A stretch of DNA of 64,000 bases from an uncultured Paracoccaceae bacterium (GTDB lineage: Bacteria > Pseudomonadota > Alphaproteobacteria > Rhodobacterales > Rhodobacteraceae): NCBI GenBank assembly GCA_947501555.1, contig CANMWG010000001.1:744001-808000 (forward strand), given 5' to 3'. Below are positions 1-9,024 of this stretch, in pieces. How positions within the stretch are numbered: position 1 is the first letter of the stretch; every line of letters begins with the position of its first letter. The translations under genes were made by a program, and so were the position numbers. Below the pieces are notes generated by a model. The model made no database searches. It saw only the letters and a program-made list of their open reading frames with translations, and was not told where the DNA came from.

Positions 1-387
1 AGCCGTCGTTATGGCGCGCAGGCGACGGAAGACCTTGAAAATATGGTGGCAATTAATGCCCGGCGATTGATATCGACCATGGATGTGGCGGGGCATTGGG
101 TCACGGGGTTTCTGGCATTCTTACTGACCGGGATCGCATCAATGGGGTTCATCTATACGCTTGAGATTGCCCAGGGCGTTTTTCTATTGGTCTTTCCCTT
201 GGTTTTTGTGGTGATGATCAATCTGCAGGCGGCCCGGCAGTTTCAACAACAGATGCCTGAAGGCAAAATGCTCACACGGCGATTGCTTCGCATGCGCATC
301 TGGATTCAATGCATCGCCGTCGTCTCAATTTTCGTGATTGCCGTTTATGGCATGTATTTTAATTTGTCCGCGCCCGTCGGGTTTTGA
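1..387 (+). CDS. Small multi-pass membrane protein, 5' end outside the window
   Basis: The reading frame is open from base 1 to the stop at 385-387. An internal ATG at 43 could be the start, but the codons before it read as ordinary protein (RRYGAQATEDLEN), so the gene probably begins upstream of the window. The visible part has about three hydrophobic segments (roughly residues 17-40, 44-60 and 88-107 counted from the ATG at 43) separated by a charged loop rich in R, Q and K. I do not recognise a family with a known function. mfd follows 39 bases later on the same strand. Confidence 0.6.
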   Translation, partial: SRRYGAQATEDLENMVAINARRLISTMDVAGHWVTGFLAFLLTGIASMGFIYTLEIAQGVFLLVFPLVFVVMINLQAARQFQQQMPEGKMLTRRLLRMRIWIQCIAVVSIFVIAVYGMYFNLSAPVGF

Positions 388-426
388 CCGGTTGACACCA
401 CGACCGGGCGGGGTAGGTCAGCCACC

Positions 427-3400
427 ATGCCACAGACCCATCATATCACCGTCAGCGGCGCGCCAGAAGGCTTTGACGCGCAGTTGATCCTGCAGGAGTT
501 GGCCAAGGGCCAACCCGTCTGTCATGTCGCCCGCGATGACAAGCGTTTGGCGGCGATGCAAGCGGCCTTGCGTTTTTTCGCGCCTGACGTGCCGGTTTTT
601 GTCTTTCCTGCATGGGATTGCTTGCCTTACGACCGGGTCTCGCCAAATACGGATATTTCTGCAGCCCGGATGGCCACTTTGGCCGGTCTTGTCCATGGCA
701 TGCCTGAGAAATTTGTGATGCTGACGTCTTTGGCTGCTGCAACGCAACGGGTCCCGGCCCGGACCTTGCTGCGCGAGGCAGCCTTTACGGCCACCGTCGG
801 TCACCGCGTGGATGAGCCTGCTTTGCGTGCATTTCTTGTCCGTATGGGATTTACCCAAAGCCCTACGGTCATGGAGCCCGGGGATTATGCCATCCGTGGT
901 GGTATTATCGATATCTTTCCACCCGGCCAAAGCGGCCCGGTTCGGCTAGATCTGTTTGGAGATGTGTTGGATGGGGCGCGTCGCTTTGATGCCGTTACAC
1001 AGCGCACCACGGAAAAACTGACCGAGGTGGAATTGGCGCCTGTGTCGGAGGTGATCCTCGATGAGGCCGCGATTACCCGTTTCCGTCAAAACTATCGCAT
1101 CGAATTTGGGGCGGCTGGGACGGATGATCCGCTTTATGAAGCTGTCTCGGCTGGTCGCAAGCATGCTGGTGTCGAACATTGGCTGGGGTTCTTTCAAGAC
1201 GATCTGGAAACACTGTTCGACTATTTGCCAACGGCCACGGTGGCGCTGGATGATCAGATCGGCCCGTCGCGGGTGTCCCGGTGGGAGAGCATTACAGATC
1301 AATATGGCACCCGCATGCACGCCCTGAGCCAAAAGGGCCGAATGGACAGCGTCTATAAGCCCGCCCCGCCGGAACTGTTGTATCTGGATGATGCCGCATG
1401 GGATGCGGTTGTCGCCGACAAGCGCGTGCTGCAATTTGCGCCCCTCAAACAAGCCACCGGGCCCGGTGTGATTGATGCAGGTGGCCGGATTGGCCGTAAT
1501 TTTTCGCCCGAGCGCCAGCAGGAACATATCAGCCTTTTCAAAAGCTTGGCGGACCATGTGAATGCAAGGCTGGGGGGTGGTCCGGTTGTGATTGCGTCCT
1601 ACTCTGACGGTGCGCGCGAGCGTCTTGAGGGGTTAATCGCGGACGAAGGGATTGAAGAGACCATTTTAGTGTCCGATTTCTCGCGGATTGGAAAGCAAGG
1701 TGTGCATTTGGCCGTCTGGCCGCTGGATCACGGGTTTGAGGCCCCCGGGCTGACCGTGATTTCCGAGCAGGACGTGCTGGGTGATCGCCTGATCCGCCAG
1801 ACCAAACGCAAGCGCCGGGCTGAGAATTTCCTGACCGAGGCCAATAGCCTGACCCCCGGCGACATGGTTGTCCATGTGGATCATGGTGTGGGCCGGTTCA
1901 AAGGCCTTGTTGTGATGGAGGTCATGGGGGTATCGCGCGAGTATCTTTGGCTGGAATATGCCGAAGATACAAAGCTTTACCTGCCTGTTGAAAATGTCGA
2001 GCTGCTGTCCAAATACGGCCATGAAACCGGCTTGCTGGATAAGTTGGGTGGCGGCGCGTGGCAGGCCAAAAAGGCCAAACTGAAAGAACGTATCCGCCAG
2101 ATTGCCGAACGCCTGATCCGGGTGGCGGCGGAGCGTGAGTTGCGCACTGCCCCGGCGATTGACCCGCCAGATGGGCTTTGGGACCAGTTTCTGGCACGTT
2201 TCCCTTACGTGGAGACGGATGATCAACTGGCAGCCATTGAGGACGTTCTGACCGATCTGAGTGCGGGCAAACCCATGGATCGGTTGATTTGCGGTGATGT
2301 GGGGTTTGGCAAGACCGAGGTGGCGATCCGCGCGGCATTTGTGGCGGCACTGTCGGGTGTACAGGTGGCGATCATTGCGCCCACGACCTTGCTCGCCCGG
2401 CAGCATTATCAAAGCTTTGCCGAACGGTTCCGCGGCTTCCCGGTGAATGTGCGGCCCTTATCGCGCTTTGTGTCGACCTCTGAGGCAAACCTGACCCGCG
2501 ATGGCATCACCAAAGGGACGGTCGATGTGGTTGTGGGCACCCATGCGCTGCTGGCGAAGGGCATAAGGTTTAAGAACTTAGGCCTGCTTGTCATTGATGA
2601 AGAACAGAAATTTGGGGTTCAGCACAAAGAACGGCTCAAGCAGCTGCGCACGGATGTGCATGTCTTGACGCTGACCGCGACGCCGATACCGCGCACCTTG
2701 CAGCTTTCGCTTTCGGGGGTCCGCGATCTGTCGATCATCGGCACGCCGCCCATCGACCGGCTGGCGATCCGCACTTATGTCAGCGAATTTGATACGATCA
2801 CCATCCGCGAGGCGCTGCTGCGCGAACACTATCGCGGCGGGCAGTCGTTTGTGGTTGTGCCGCGTATTTCGGATATGGCCGAGATGGAGGATTTCCTGAA
2901 ACGCGAAGTGCCAGAGATCAGCTATATCTCGGCCACTGGTCAGATGGCGGCGGGCGAGCTCGATGACCGCATGAACGCCTTCTACGACGGCAAATACGAT
3001 GTGCTGTTGGCGACGACGATTGTGGAATCGGGTCTCGACATACCGACGGCCAATACGATGATTGTTTGGCGGTCGGATATGTTCGGCCTTAGTCAGTTGT
3101 ATCAAATCAGGGGCAGGGTGGGCCGGTCCAAGACCCGTGCTTATGCCTATCTGACGACGAAACCACGCCAAAAGCTGACGGATACGGCGCAGAAGCGGCT
3201 GCGCGTGTTGGGCTCAATCGATACGCTGGGGGCCGGGTTTACGCTGGCCTCACAGGATTTGGATATTCGCGGGGCAGGGAACCTTTTGGGTGAAGAACAG
3301 TCCGGGCAGATGCGTGAAGTGGGCTATGAGCTTTATCAACAGATGCTGGAAGATCAGATTGCTGCGATCAAATCGGGCCAAGCCGAAGGCATTGTGGATG

Positions 3401-3885
3401 ACGGGCAATGGGCGCCGCAGATTAACCTTGGTGTGCCTGTATTGATCCCGGATGATTACGTGCCTGACTTGGATGTCCGTTTGGGGCTTTATCGACGCCT
3501 GTCAGAACTGACGACCAAGGTTGAGCTGGAAGGTTTTGCCGCCGAGCTGATCGACCGTTTTGGAAAATTGCCGCGCGAGGTGAACACACTGATGCTGGTG
3601 GTCCGCATCAAGGCCATGTGCAAACGGGCGGGCATTGCCAAGCTTGATGCAGGGCCGAAGGGGGCTACGATCCAGTTCCACAATGACAAGTTCGCATCGC
3701 CCAAGGGGTTGGTGGAATTTGTGCATGCCCAGAACGGGTTGGCCAAGGTGAAGGACAACAAGATTGTCGTGCGCCGGGATTGGGACAAGGAACGCGACAA
3801 GATCCAAGGTGCGTTCAATATCGCCCGCGATCTGGCGCAGAAACTGTCGGACGAGAAAAAAGCATCTAGGGCCACGGTTTCATAG
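427..3885 (+). CDS. mfd: Transcription-repair coupling factor Mfd
   Basis: This 1152-residue protein matches the usual Mfd length. Mfd is a DNA translocase that pushes RNA polymerase off lesions and recruits UvrA for nucleotide excision repair. The order is: a UvrB-like UvrA-binding region at the N-terminus; a CarD-like RNA-polymerase-interaction domain at about 476-530 (GDMVVHVDHGVGRFKG); a RecG-type helicase core with Walker A GDVGFGKTE near 622-631, DEEQ near 724, the TATPIPRTLQLS motif and the QIRGRVGRS motif; then the C-terminal TRCF domain. The ATG at 427 follows a GGTAGG-type ribosome site. The gene stands alone and its start fits the family. I see no damage. Confidence 0.97.
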   Translation: MPQTHHITVSGAPEGFDAQLILQELAKGQPVCHVARDDKRLAAMQAALRFFAPDVPVFVFPAWDCLPYDRVSPNTDISAARMATLAGLVHGMPEKFVMLTSLAAATQRVPARTLLREAAFTATVGHRVDEPALRAFLVRMGFTQSPTVMEPGDYAIRGGIIDIFPPGQSGPVRLDLFGDVLDGARRFDAVTQRTTEKLTEVELAPVSEVILDEAAITRFRQNYRIEFGAAGTDDPLYEAVSAGRKHAGVEHWLGFFQDDLETLFDYLPTATVALDDQIGPSRVSRWESITDQYGTRMHALSQKGRMDSVYKPAPPELLYLDDAAWDAVVADKRVLQFAPLKQATGPGVIDAGGRIGRNFSPERQQEHISLFKSLADHVNARLGGGPVVIASYSDGARERLEGLIADEGIEETILVSDFSRIGKQGVHLAVWPLDHGFEAPGLTVISEQDVLGDRLIRQTKRKRRAENFLTEANSLTPGDMVVHVDHGVGRFKGLVVMEVMGVSREYLWLEYAEDTKLYLPVENVELLSKYGHETGLLDKLGGGAWQAKKAKLKERIRQIAERLIRVAAERELRTAPAIDPPDGLWDQFLARFPYVETDDQLAAIEDVLTDLSAGKPMDRLICGDVGFGKTEVAIRAAFVAALSGVQVAIIAPTTLLARQHYQSFAERFRGFPVNVRPLSRFVSTSEANLTRDGITKGTVDVVVGTHALLAKGIRFKNLGLLVIDEEQKFGVQHKERLKQLRTDVHVLTLTATPIPRTLQLSLSGVRDLSIIGTPPIDRLAIRTYVSEFDTITIREALLREHYRGGQSFVVVPRISDMAEMEDFLKREVPEISYISATGQMAAGELDDRMNAFYDGKYDVLLATTIVESGLDIPTANTMIVWRSDMFGLSQLYQIRGRVGRSKTRAYAYLTTKPRQKLTDTAQKRLRVLGSIDTLGAGFTLASQDLDIRGAGNLLGEEQSGQMREVGYELYQQMLEDQIAAIKSGQAEGIVDDGQWAPQINLGVPVLIPDDYVPDLDVRLGLYRRLSELTTKVELEGFAAELIDRFGKLPREVNTLMLVVRIKAMCKRAGIAKLDAGPKGATIQFHNDKFASPKGLVEFVHAQNGLAKVKDNKIVVRRDWDKERDKIQGAFNIARDLAQKLSDEKKASRATVS

Positions 3886-4052
3886 TCTGCTTGATTTGGT
3901 GCCGCGTCATTGTGCCAATTTTGCGGATTTTTACATCCGTGTGATGCACTATATCGTGAATAGTTCTGTGAGTTCTTTGTCTGGTAGTCTTCTAGTTGCG
4001 GCAAGGTGCAGCCGACTTTTGCCAGTGAGAATTTTAATTGAAGGAGCTTCTA

Positions 4053-4571
4053 ATGACCAACCTAAACCGACGCAGCTTATTGCAAGGGACCGCCGTTTTG
4101 GCCGGCGCGTCTGCATTGCCAACCGTATCAAGTGCCCAGGTTGTGGCTGGGCGCGATGCTTTTGAGTACGAAATAACACGCACCGAACAAGAATGGCGGG
4201 CATTGCTGACGGATCATGAGTATTACATTATGCGCGAAGGCGGGACAGAACCACAGCGCAGTAGTTCGCTTTGGGCGGAAGCAAGTCGTGGCAATTATGA
4301 CTGCAAGGGCTGCGGTTTAGAGCAGTATCGCTCAAACACCAAAGTCAATCTGGCGAAGGGTTGGTTGTTCTTCACTGTGAGTGAACCAAATTCACAACTG
4401 ATGTCGCAAGATGGCAATGCGGAAATGGTCGATGAGCCCTCGGCGTTTGAGGTGAACATTGAAGTTCACTGTCGTCGCTGTGCCAGCCACATAGGGCATA
4501 TCTTGTTAGTTGAAGGTAACGTTTTACATTGCATCAACGGCGCTTCGCTGACATTCCACCCGACAGCCTAA
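4053..4571 (+). CDS. Tat-exported MsrB-like methionine sulfoxide reductase
   Basis: The ATG at 4053 sits 6 bases after AAGGAG, so I prefer it to the in-frame TTG at 4038. The protein has 172 residues. A twin-arginine signal (NRRSLLQG, residues 5-12, then a hydrophobic stretch to SSA) suggests export to the periplasm. The body resembles peptide methionine-R-sulfoxide reductase (MsrB): two zinc-type cysteine pairs (C84/C87 and C140/C143), the HIGH segment and a catalytic-type cysteine C160 in LHCINGASLTF. The usual GWPSF segment reads GWLFF here, so it is a divergent member. No MsrA or MsrPQ gene is nearby. It is convergent with the next gene across a shared terminator. The fold is fairly sure; the substrate is inferred. 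Confidence 0.75.
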   Translation: MTNLNRRSLLQGTAVLAGASALPTVSSAQVVAGRDAFEYEITRTEQEWRALLTDHEYYIMREGGTEPQRSSSLWAEASRGNYDCKGCGLEQYRSNTKVNLAKGWLFFTVSEPNSQLMSQDGNAEMVDEPSAFEVNIEVHCRRCASHIGHILLVEGNVLHCINGASLTFHPTA

Positions 4572-4675
4572 ACGTCATGCGACGGATATTTGTCATCTAA
4601 TGGGGCTTCAAATCGAAGATGAGGGCGCGCTAGATCCGACATGATGTTTGAGTCGTTTGGACAAACGCTAAGAAA

Positions 4676-4702
4676 AAGCCCCCTAATAGGGGGCTTCTTT
4701 TA
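4676..4702. terminator. Bidirectional intrinsic terminator
   Basis: A 7-bp perfect stem GCCCCCT/AGGGGGC at 4678-4694 closes on an AAT loop. It is preceded by an A-run and followed by a T-rich run, so it can stop transcription from both sides. It lies between the converging stop codons at 4571 (plus) and 4722 (minus). Confidence 0.85.
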
Positions 4703-4721
4703 TTCTGAAATTTTGGGGAAC

Positions 4722-5075
4722 TTAGTCTTCAATGTCGATTTCGACGCTATCGACTGCTTTTGATGGATCTGAGAAATCATCCCCAACAAAGAGCAAAGCA
4801 ATGACATCCTGACGCACGGGACGCCCGACCTGCACGCGGGTTTCGCCGTTGGCACCCTCATCGATTGCTGCAACGCCCAACAAGCGACCGATTTGGCCAG
4901 CATGGTGGTCGTACACAGCGACATAGCCGTCGCCTGTTGCCGTCAGCGGGTCAATGATGATTGTCCCAACACCACTTTCCTGGTCGCCCATAAAAGCAAA
5001 CATGTTCTGCGCTTGCGACGCACTGGCGACCAACGTGGCCAGCATGGCACCTACCATCAAATTCTTCATCTTCAA
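4722..5075 (-). CDS. Exported hypothetical protein, DUF7282-like
   Basis: A 117-residue protein with a clean Sec signal peptide (residues 1-22, ending ASA-SQA). AAGAGGAG lies 6-7 bases before the ATG at 5075. The mature part reads like a single small beta domain (GDGYVAVYDHHAGQIGRLLGV, then a charged DSVEIDIED tail). This pattern resembles DUF7282-type modules, small extracytoplasmic beta-sandwiches of unknown role, but the match is by eye only. The C-terminal third is acidic. It is monocistronic with a strong terminator behind it. A 9-bp inverted repeat lies 45 bases upstream of the start. Confidence 0.65.
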   Translation of the reverse strand: MKMKNLMVGAMLATLVASASQAQNMFAFMGDQESGVGTIIIDPLTATGDGYVAVYDHHAGQIGRLLGVAAIDEGANGETRVQVGRPVRQDVIALLFVGDDFSDPSKAVDSVEIDIED

Positions 5076-5119
5076 CTCCTCTTAAATTTCTACGCGCACC
5101 AACACCTGCGTCAGGGTGC

Positions 5120-5142
5120 GTACGCGACTCTACGTCGCGTAC
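5120..5142. repeat. 9-bp perfect inverted repeat upstream of the exported protein
   Basis: GTACGCGAC and GTCGCGTAC are separated by 5 bases. The site lies 45 bp before the start of the minus-strand gene at 5075, so it could be an operator or a 5'-UTR hairpin. No T-run follows, so a terminator is unlikely. Confidence 0.5.
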
Positions 5143-5643
5143 AGCCAAAATCTTGTCGGTAAGATGCATTTGCAAATCACGAAACATAACGTAATCGTGA
5201 ACAAAATTCATTTTGCGAGAGAGGTTTTTTGTGCTGGGGCAGCAGCTACAAGAAGACAGGTACTATAGGTTGAAAGCTGGTTCAATTCCATAATTCTAAT
5301 ATTTCGTAAATTTTCTCAATTTTACGCTCTCACTTTAATGGCATTTATTTGATGAATACCTAGGGTATTGCTGCCCAACCGGTCATAACGTCTTCGAAGC
5401 ATCGGCTTGTTGTCGAATGTGAGAAGTGGGTTTTTACAGTTTCAAGATAAGACCGAGACTCGATGGGTTACACGCGAAAGGTGTTTCAATGAGTTGATCG
5501 GTGCTTTCGGCGAAATTTGTCAAATCTGTATCAGCCGCCGCACTATCGTTGGTTTGGATGTTGTCGGTCCCACCACCAATCCTGGGACTGCAGGTATGGC
5601 TTCAGATTTTCTGCCTTAAGGTGCGATATTGTCGGGGTTTCCC
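5143..5643. other. Intergenic stretch, no gene seen
   Basis: AT-richer than its surroundings. The short open frames (for example 5407-5619 plus) lack a ribosome site and a recognisable product. It presumably holds the promoter of the gene starting at 5075. Nothing else can be supported. Confidence 0.5.
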
Positions 5644-6852
5644 CTAAGTTTCGCCGGGTCGTTTGATTTTGTTTGTCAGCCAAAGCGCAAGTGATGCGGC
5701 GAGCAAGACCCCGATAGCCATCGGGAGTGGGGTGCCATTGAACATCCACGCAATGGGTGCCGCGAAGATCACCGCACCGATTGTGGAAATCGAGGCGATG
5801 ATGGATGCCGCCAGACCCGCAATGTGCCCCATTTCCTCCATCGCGAGCGCGTTCAGGTTGCCAATTGTCAGCCCGGCTTGAAAGAAGTTTGATGTCACCC
5901 AGAAAACATATGTGCCAAGCGCCAGCCAGTAGGGTGCGTTCGCCAATGTAATCACGATGGTGAGCACGGAGATCACAATTTGCGCTGTGAACATCCCCTT
6001 AATGATTGCGCGCATTCCTAGCCGCATGACGATCCGCGCGTTCAAGACGCTTGAAGATGCCGCCAAAATCGCGATCGCGCCAAACCACAGATGAAACACC
6101 TCGCCTTGCCCGAATGTTATGTCAAACACCTGCTGTGTGGATGACAGGACCGTAAATAACATTCCGGAGGTGAGTGTTTGGATCAGTATTGATAGCCGCG
6201 CGGTTCGGTGTCTGAACATCTCGGACATGGCCTGGCCAAGCGCGGAGATGCTCAGCGGTCGCCGGTTTTCGGCGGTCAGTGTCTCTGGCTGCCGTAACGA
6301 AAACCAAAACATCGAAATAACCGAGAAGAGCATGAAGCTGACGAAGATGGCGCGCCAGCCGAAACCTAAGATGATGTAATGGCCCAGGGTCGGTGCCAGT
6401 GCTGGTACCAACGAAAAGACAACCATCACAAAGGACATGATCCGCGCCATGTTTGGTCCGGCATAGATATCGCGGACCAGTGCGATTGCCACAACGCGTG
6501 GGGCCGCAGCCCCAAGCCCTTGGATCACGCGGGCCATCAGCATGACTTCAAGCGATTGCGCAGCCCAAGCCAACGCGCAGGCCGCAACATAGACAACCGC
6601 CCCACCGACCATGATGGGTTTGCGCCCATAGGCGTCTGACAATGGTCCGGTCAACAATGTGCCGACCCCCATCCCCAGCACAAAACTAGTGATGATCAGT
6701 TGCGCATTGTTGAGGTTGTTTGGCGACAGCGACGCACCGATTTCCGGCAGCGCGGGCAACATTGCGTCAATGGAGAAGGCGACTGTAGCGGCCAGCATCG
6801 CCATCAATGCGATGAATTCGGATTGGGGAAGCCGCTTGGTTGGTGGCGTCAT
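5644..6852 (-). CDS. MFS drug-resistance transporter, Bcr/CflA type
   Basis: A 402-residue, 12-segment transporter of the major facilitator superfamily. The N-terminal DAMLPALPEIG, the GPLSDAYGRKP loop after helix 2 and helix 4 RVIQGLGAAAPRVVAIALVRD are typical of the Bcr/CflA multidrug subgroup, proton-driven exporters of the inner membrane. The start at 6852 (MTPPTKRLPQ) overlaps the stop of the DsbA-like gene as ATGA. Longer starts upstream would run deep into that gene, so I reject them. The pair is probably one transcription unit. The substrate cannot be read from sequence. Confidence 0.85.
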   Translation of the reverse strand: MTPPTKRLPQSEFIALMAMLAATVAFSIDAMLPALPEIGASLSPNNLNNAQLIITSFVLGMGVGTLLTGPLSDAYGRKPIMVGGAVVYVAACALAWAAQSLEVMLMARVIQGLGAAAPRVVAIALVRDIYAGPNMARIMSFVMVVFSLVPALAPTLGHYIILGFGWRAIFVSFMLFSVISMFWFSLRQPETLTAENRRPLSISALGQAMSEMFRHRTARLSILIQTLTSGMLFTVLSSTQQVFDITFGQGEVFHLWFGAIAILAASSSVLNARIVMRLGMRAIIKGMFTAQIVISVLTIVITLANAPYWLALGTYVFWVTSNFFQAGLTIGNLNALAMEEMGHIAGLAASIIASISTIGAVIFAAPIAWMFNGTPLPMAIGVLLAASLALWLTNKIKRPGET

Positions 6853-7493
6853 TCGGTGGCTTCGATCTGATCCATAACGTCTTTGATCACCTGCGCCCAA
6901 ACCTCAGGCGGTTGTGCACCGGGGACAGCGTGCTGATTGGCCACGATGAACGTTGGAACGGAGTTCACGCCCATCTCGCGGCTGTGTTTGTCACGTGCCC
7001 GGATATCATCGGCATCGGCATCAGAGCCAAGCAGTTTTGTGACCATGGCCGCGTCCATTTCAGCGGTATCGGCAATGTCGGCAAGTACTTCGTGATTGCC
7101 GATATCCCGGCCTTCCACAAAGTATGCTTTGAACAACAGGTCGACCACGAAGGATTGCCGTTGCTCGATTCCGGCCCAATGGATCAGCCGGTGCGCGTCG
7201 ATTGTGTTCGGCGTGACTTTCATGGCTTCGAAATTAATTGTGGCCCCGGTTTTTTCCGACTGCTCGACGACCGGAGCATAGGCACGCACGGCCCCTTCCT
7301 TGCCACCAAATTTGCCTTCAAGGTAGGCTTTTCGGTCCATCCCGCCTGCGAGCATCGTTGGGTTCAACTGGAACGGGTGCCATTCGATTGTGAACGGATG
7401 GTCCGGAAAGTTCGACAGAGCCTTGTCCAGATTGGTCTTGCCGATATAGCACCAGGGGCAGATTGGGTCAGAGATGATGTCGAGTTTGACCAT
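6849..7493 (-). CDS. DsbA-family thiol oxidoreductase (FrnE-like)
   Basis: A 214-residue thioredoxin-fold protein beginning KLDIISDPICPWCYIG. The C12-P-W-C15 redox motif, the helical insertion and the cis-proline segment GVNSVPTFIVA near 183 place it in the FrnE/DsbA-like subgroup, whose members are usually cytoplasmic. There is no signal peptide, so it is not a classical periplasmic DsbA. The gene is translationally coupled (ATGA) to the MFS exporter downstream. The exact substrate is unknown; some relatives are annotated as 2-hydroxychromene-2-carboxylate isomerase-like, which the CxxC motif argues against. Confidence 0.85.
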   Translation of the reverse strand: MVKLDIISDPICPWCYIGKTNLDKALSNFPDHPFTIEWHPFQLNPTMLAGGMDRKAYLEGKFGGKEGAVRAYAPVVEQSEKTGATINFEAMKVTPNTIDAHRLIHWAGIEQRQSFVVDLLFKAYFVEGRDIGNHEVLADIADTAEMDAAMVTKLLGSDADADDIRARDKHSREMGVNSVPTFIVANQHAVPGAQPPEVWAQVIKDVMDQIEATE

Positions 7494-7740
7494 GGCCGGT
7501 CTCCAATTGCTGCGGCTATGGCATTTCGAATTAGACTTGAATCACCTCTTCGCGGACTCTCCGTTCGGTTGAACGCACAAATGATGATTGATGTCTCAAG
7601 TAAAGGCCGAAATGCTTTAGGCCATCCGATTTGGACCCGGTCTATCATGTCTGTTGTCACATGAAAGGGTGTATTGCTCTCAATTTTGTGAGCGCCGCAG
7701 CAGAGTTGCAAGATCGTTAATGCAACAGTATGACAGCTCT

Positions 7741-8364
7741 ATGGCAGACACCGATCCCAAGAACCTGATCCGTATTGCACATGAGAATGGTGAAGGTGCA
7801 GTGGCGCAGCCCTTGGACCTTGGTGCCCGGGTGCGTGAATTACGTAAAGCCCGCGACTGGACCCTGGAGCAGGCGGCAAACCAAGCCGGTTTGGCGCGCT
7901 CGACCTTGTCCAAGATTGAAAATGGGCAGATGTCCCCCACCTACGACGCGTTGAAGAAGCTGGCGGTTGGACTTGAGATTTCTGTGCCTCAGCTTTTTAC
8001 CCCGCCGTCCAAGGGGCAGGTGAATGGCCGTATGGCGGTGACCAAGGTCGATGAAGCGACCAAGCAAATTACGACAACCTATGCGCATGATCTGCTCGCC
8101 AGTAGTTTGACTGCGAAAAAAATGCTACCCTACCGGACACGTGTTCATGCACGCAGTATGGAGGATTTTGACGGCTGGGTCCGCCATGATGGCGAAGAAT
8201 TCTTGTATGTCCTGACAGGCCGTGTCACGCTTTATACCGAGTTTTATGAGCCCGTTGAATTGGGCCGTGGCGACAGTGCCTATTATGACGCTGCCATGGG
8301 CCACAATGTCGTCTCAACCAGTGCTGAGGACGCCAACATACTTTGGGTAACCTCGCTGGCTTAA
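7741..8364 (+). CDS. XRE-family regulator with C-terminal cupin
   Basis: From the ATG at 7741 the protein has 207 residues. A helix-turn-helix of the XRE/Cro type lies at about 20-80 (VRELRKARDWTLEQAA, then LARSTLSKIENGQMSPTYDALKKLA). A cupin fold follows (HDGEEFLYVLTGRVTLYT, YYDAAMGHNVVST), which would bind a small ligand. The family typically controls catabolic, amino-acid or stress genes. Earlier in-frame ATGs at 7654 and 7720 exist but their extra residues look non-native; no strong ribosome site decides this. The gene is convergent with the aquaporin gene, 3 bases apart. Confidence 0.85.
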   Translation: MADTDPKNLIRIAHENGEGAVAQPLDLGARVRELRKARDWTLEQAANQAGLARSTLSKIENGQMSPTYDALKKLAVGLEISVPQLFTPPSKGQVNGRMAVTKVDEATKQITTTYAHDLLASSLTAKKMLPYRTRVHARSMEDFDGWVRHDGEEFLYVLTGRVTLYTEFYEPVELGRGDSAYYDAAMGHNVVSTSAEDANILWVTSLA

Positions 8365-8367
8365 GGC

Positions 8368-9024
8368 CTAGGTGTCGGTCTCTTTTGTAAAGAGCAGCGG
8401 CAGCACCACAGCGGCCACCGCAACCCCGATCAACTGCATTGCGATGAACATCGGGATATGCGCCGGGTTGATCCCGGCGAATGTATCACTGAACCCGCGT
8501 GCGATAGATACCGCTGGATTGGCGAAACTAGTGGAAGAGGTGAACCAATAAGCGCCTGTGATGTAGAGGGCTACAAGGGTAGGGATCGCCTCTGGCTTGT
8601 TCTTGATACCGCCGAAAATCACAAAGAGCAGCCCAAACGTCGCGAGGATTTCCGAGAACCATTGCGACACGCCGGTCCGGTCCGTCGTGGAGGTCTGCAA
8701 GATCGCCAGATCAAACATCATATGTGCCGCCCAAACCCCAAGCACCCCGCCGATGATTTGGACCACAACATACGCAGCTGCGTCAGCAGCACTGATTTCA
8801 CGGCGGATCAGAAAGGCGAGTGTGACGGCTGGGTTGAAATGGGCCCCGGATATTGGGCCCAATGTGGTGATGATGACATAGAGGATACAGCCCGTGGCGA
8901 TTGCGTTGGCCAACAAGGCGATGGCAGTGTTTCCATCCGCAAGTGCCGCCCCCATGATGCCAGAGCCAACGACCCCAATCAGAAGAAAAGCGGTTCCCAG
9001 AGCTTCTGCGAGAAGTTTTTGCAT
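8368..9024 (-). CDS. aqpS: Aquaporin / aquaglyceroporin, AqpS-like (arsenite channel)
   Basis: A 218-residue MIP-family channel with six membrane segments and both pore motifs: N64-P-A in GAHFNPAV and N169-P-A in SFANPAV. Its ATG overlaps the arsenate reductase stop as TAATG, so the two are translationally coupled. In rhizobia an AqpS channel next to ArsC lets arsenite made by ArsC leave the cell down its gradient instead of using an ArsB pump; that is the likely role here. No arsR, arsB or arsH lies beside the pair. The channel family is certain; the arsenite role rests on the neighbour. Confidence 0.8.
   Translation of the reverse strand: MQKLLAEALGTAFLLIGVVGSGIMGAALADGNTAIALLANAIATGCILYVIITTLGPISGAHFNPAVTLAFLIRREISAADAAAYVVVQIIGGVLGVWAAHMMFDLAILQTSTTDRTGVSQWFSEILATFGLLFVIFGGIKNKPEAIPTLVALYITGAYWFTSSTSFANPAVSIARGFSDTFAGINPAHIPMFIAMQLIGVAVAAVVLPLLFTKETDT

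Noticed and set aside
5407..5619. A 70-codon plus-strand frame
   Set aside because: No ribosome site, no recognisable product and composition like intergenic DNA.
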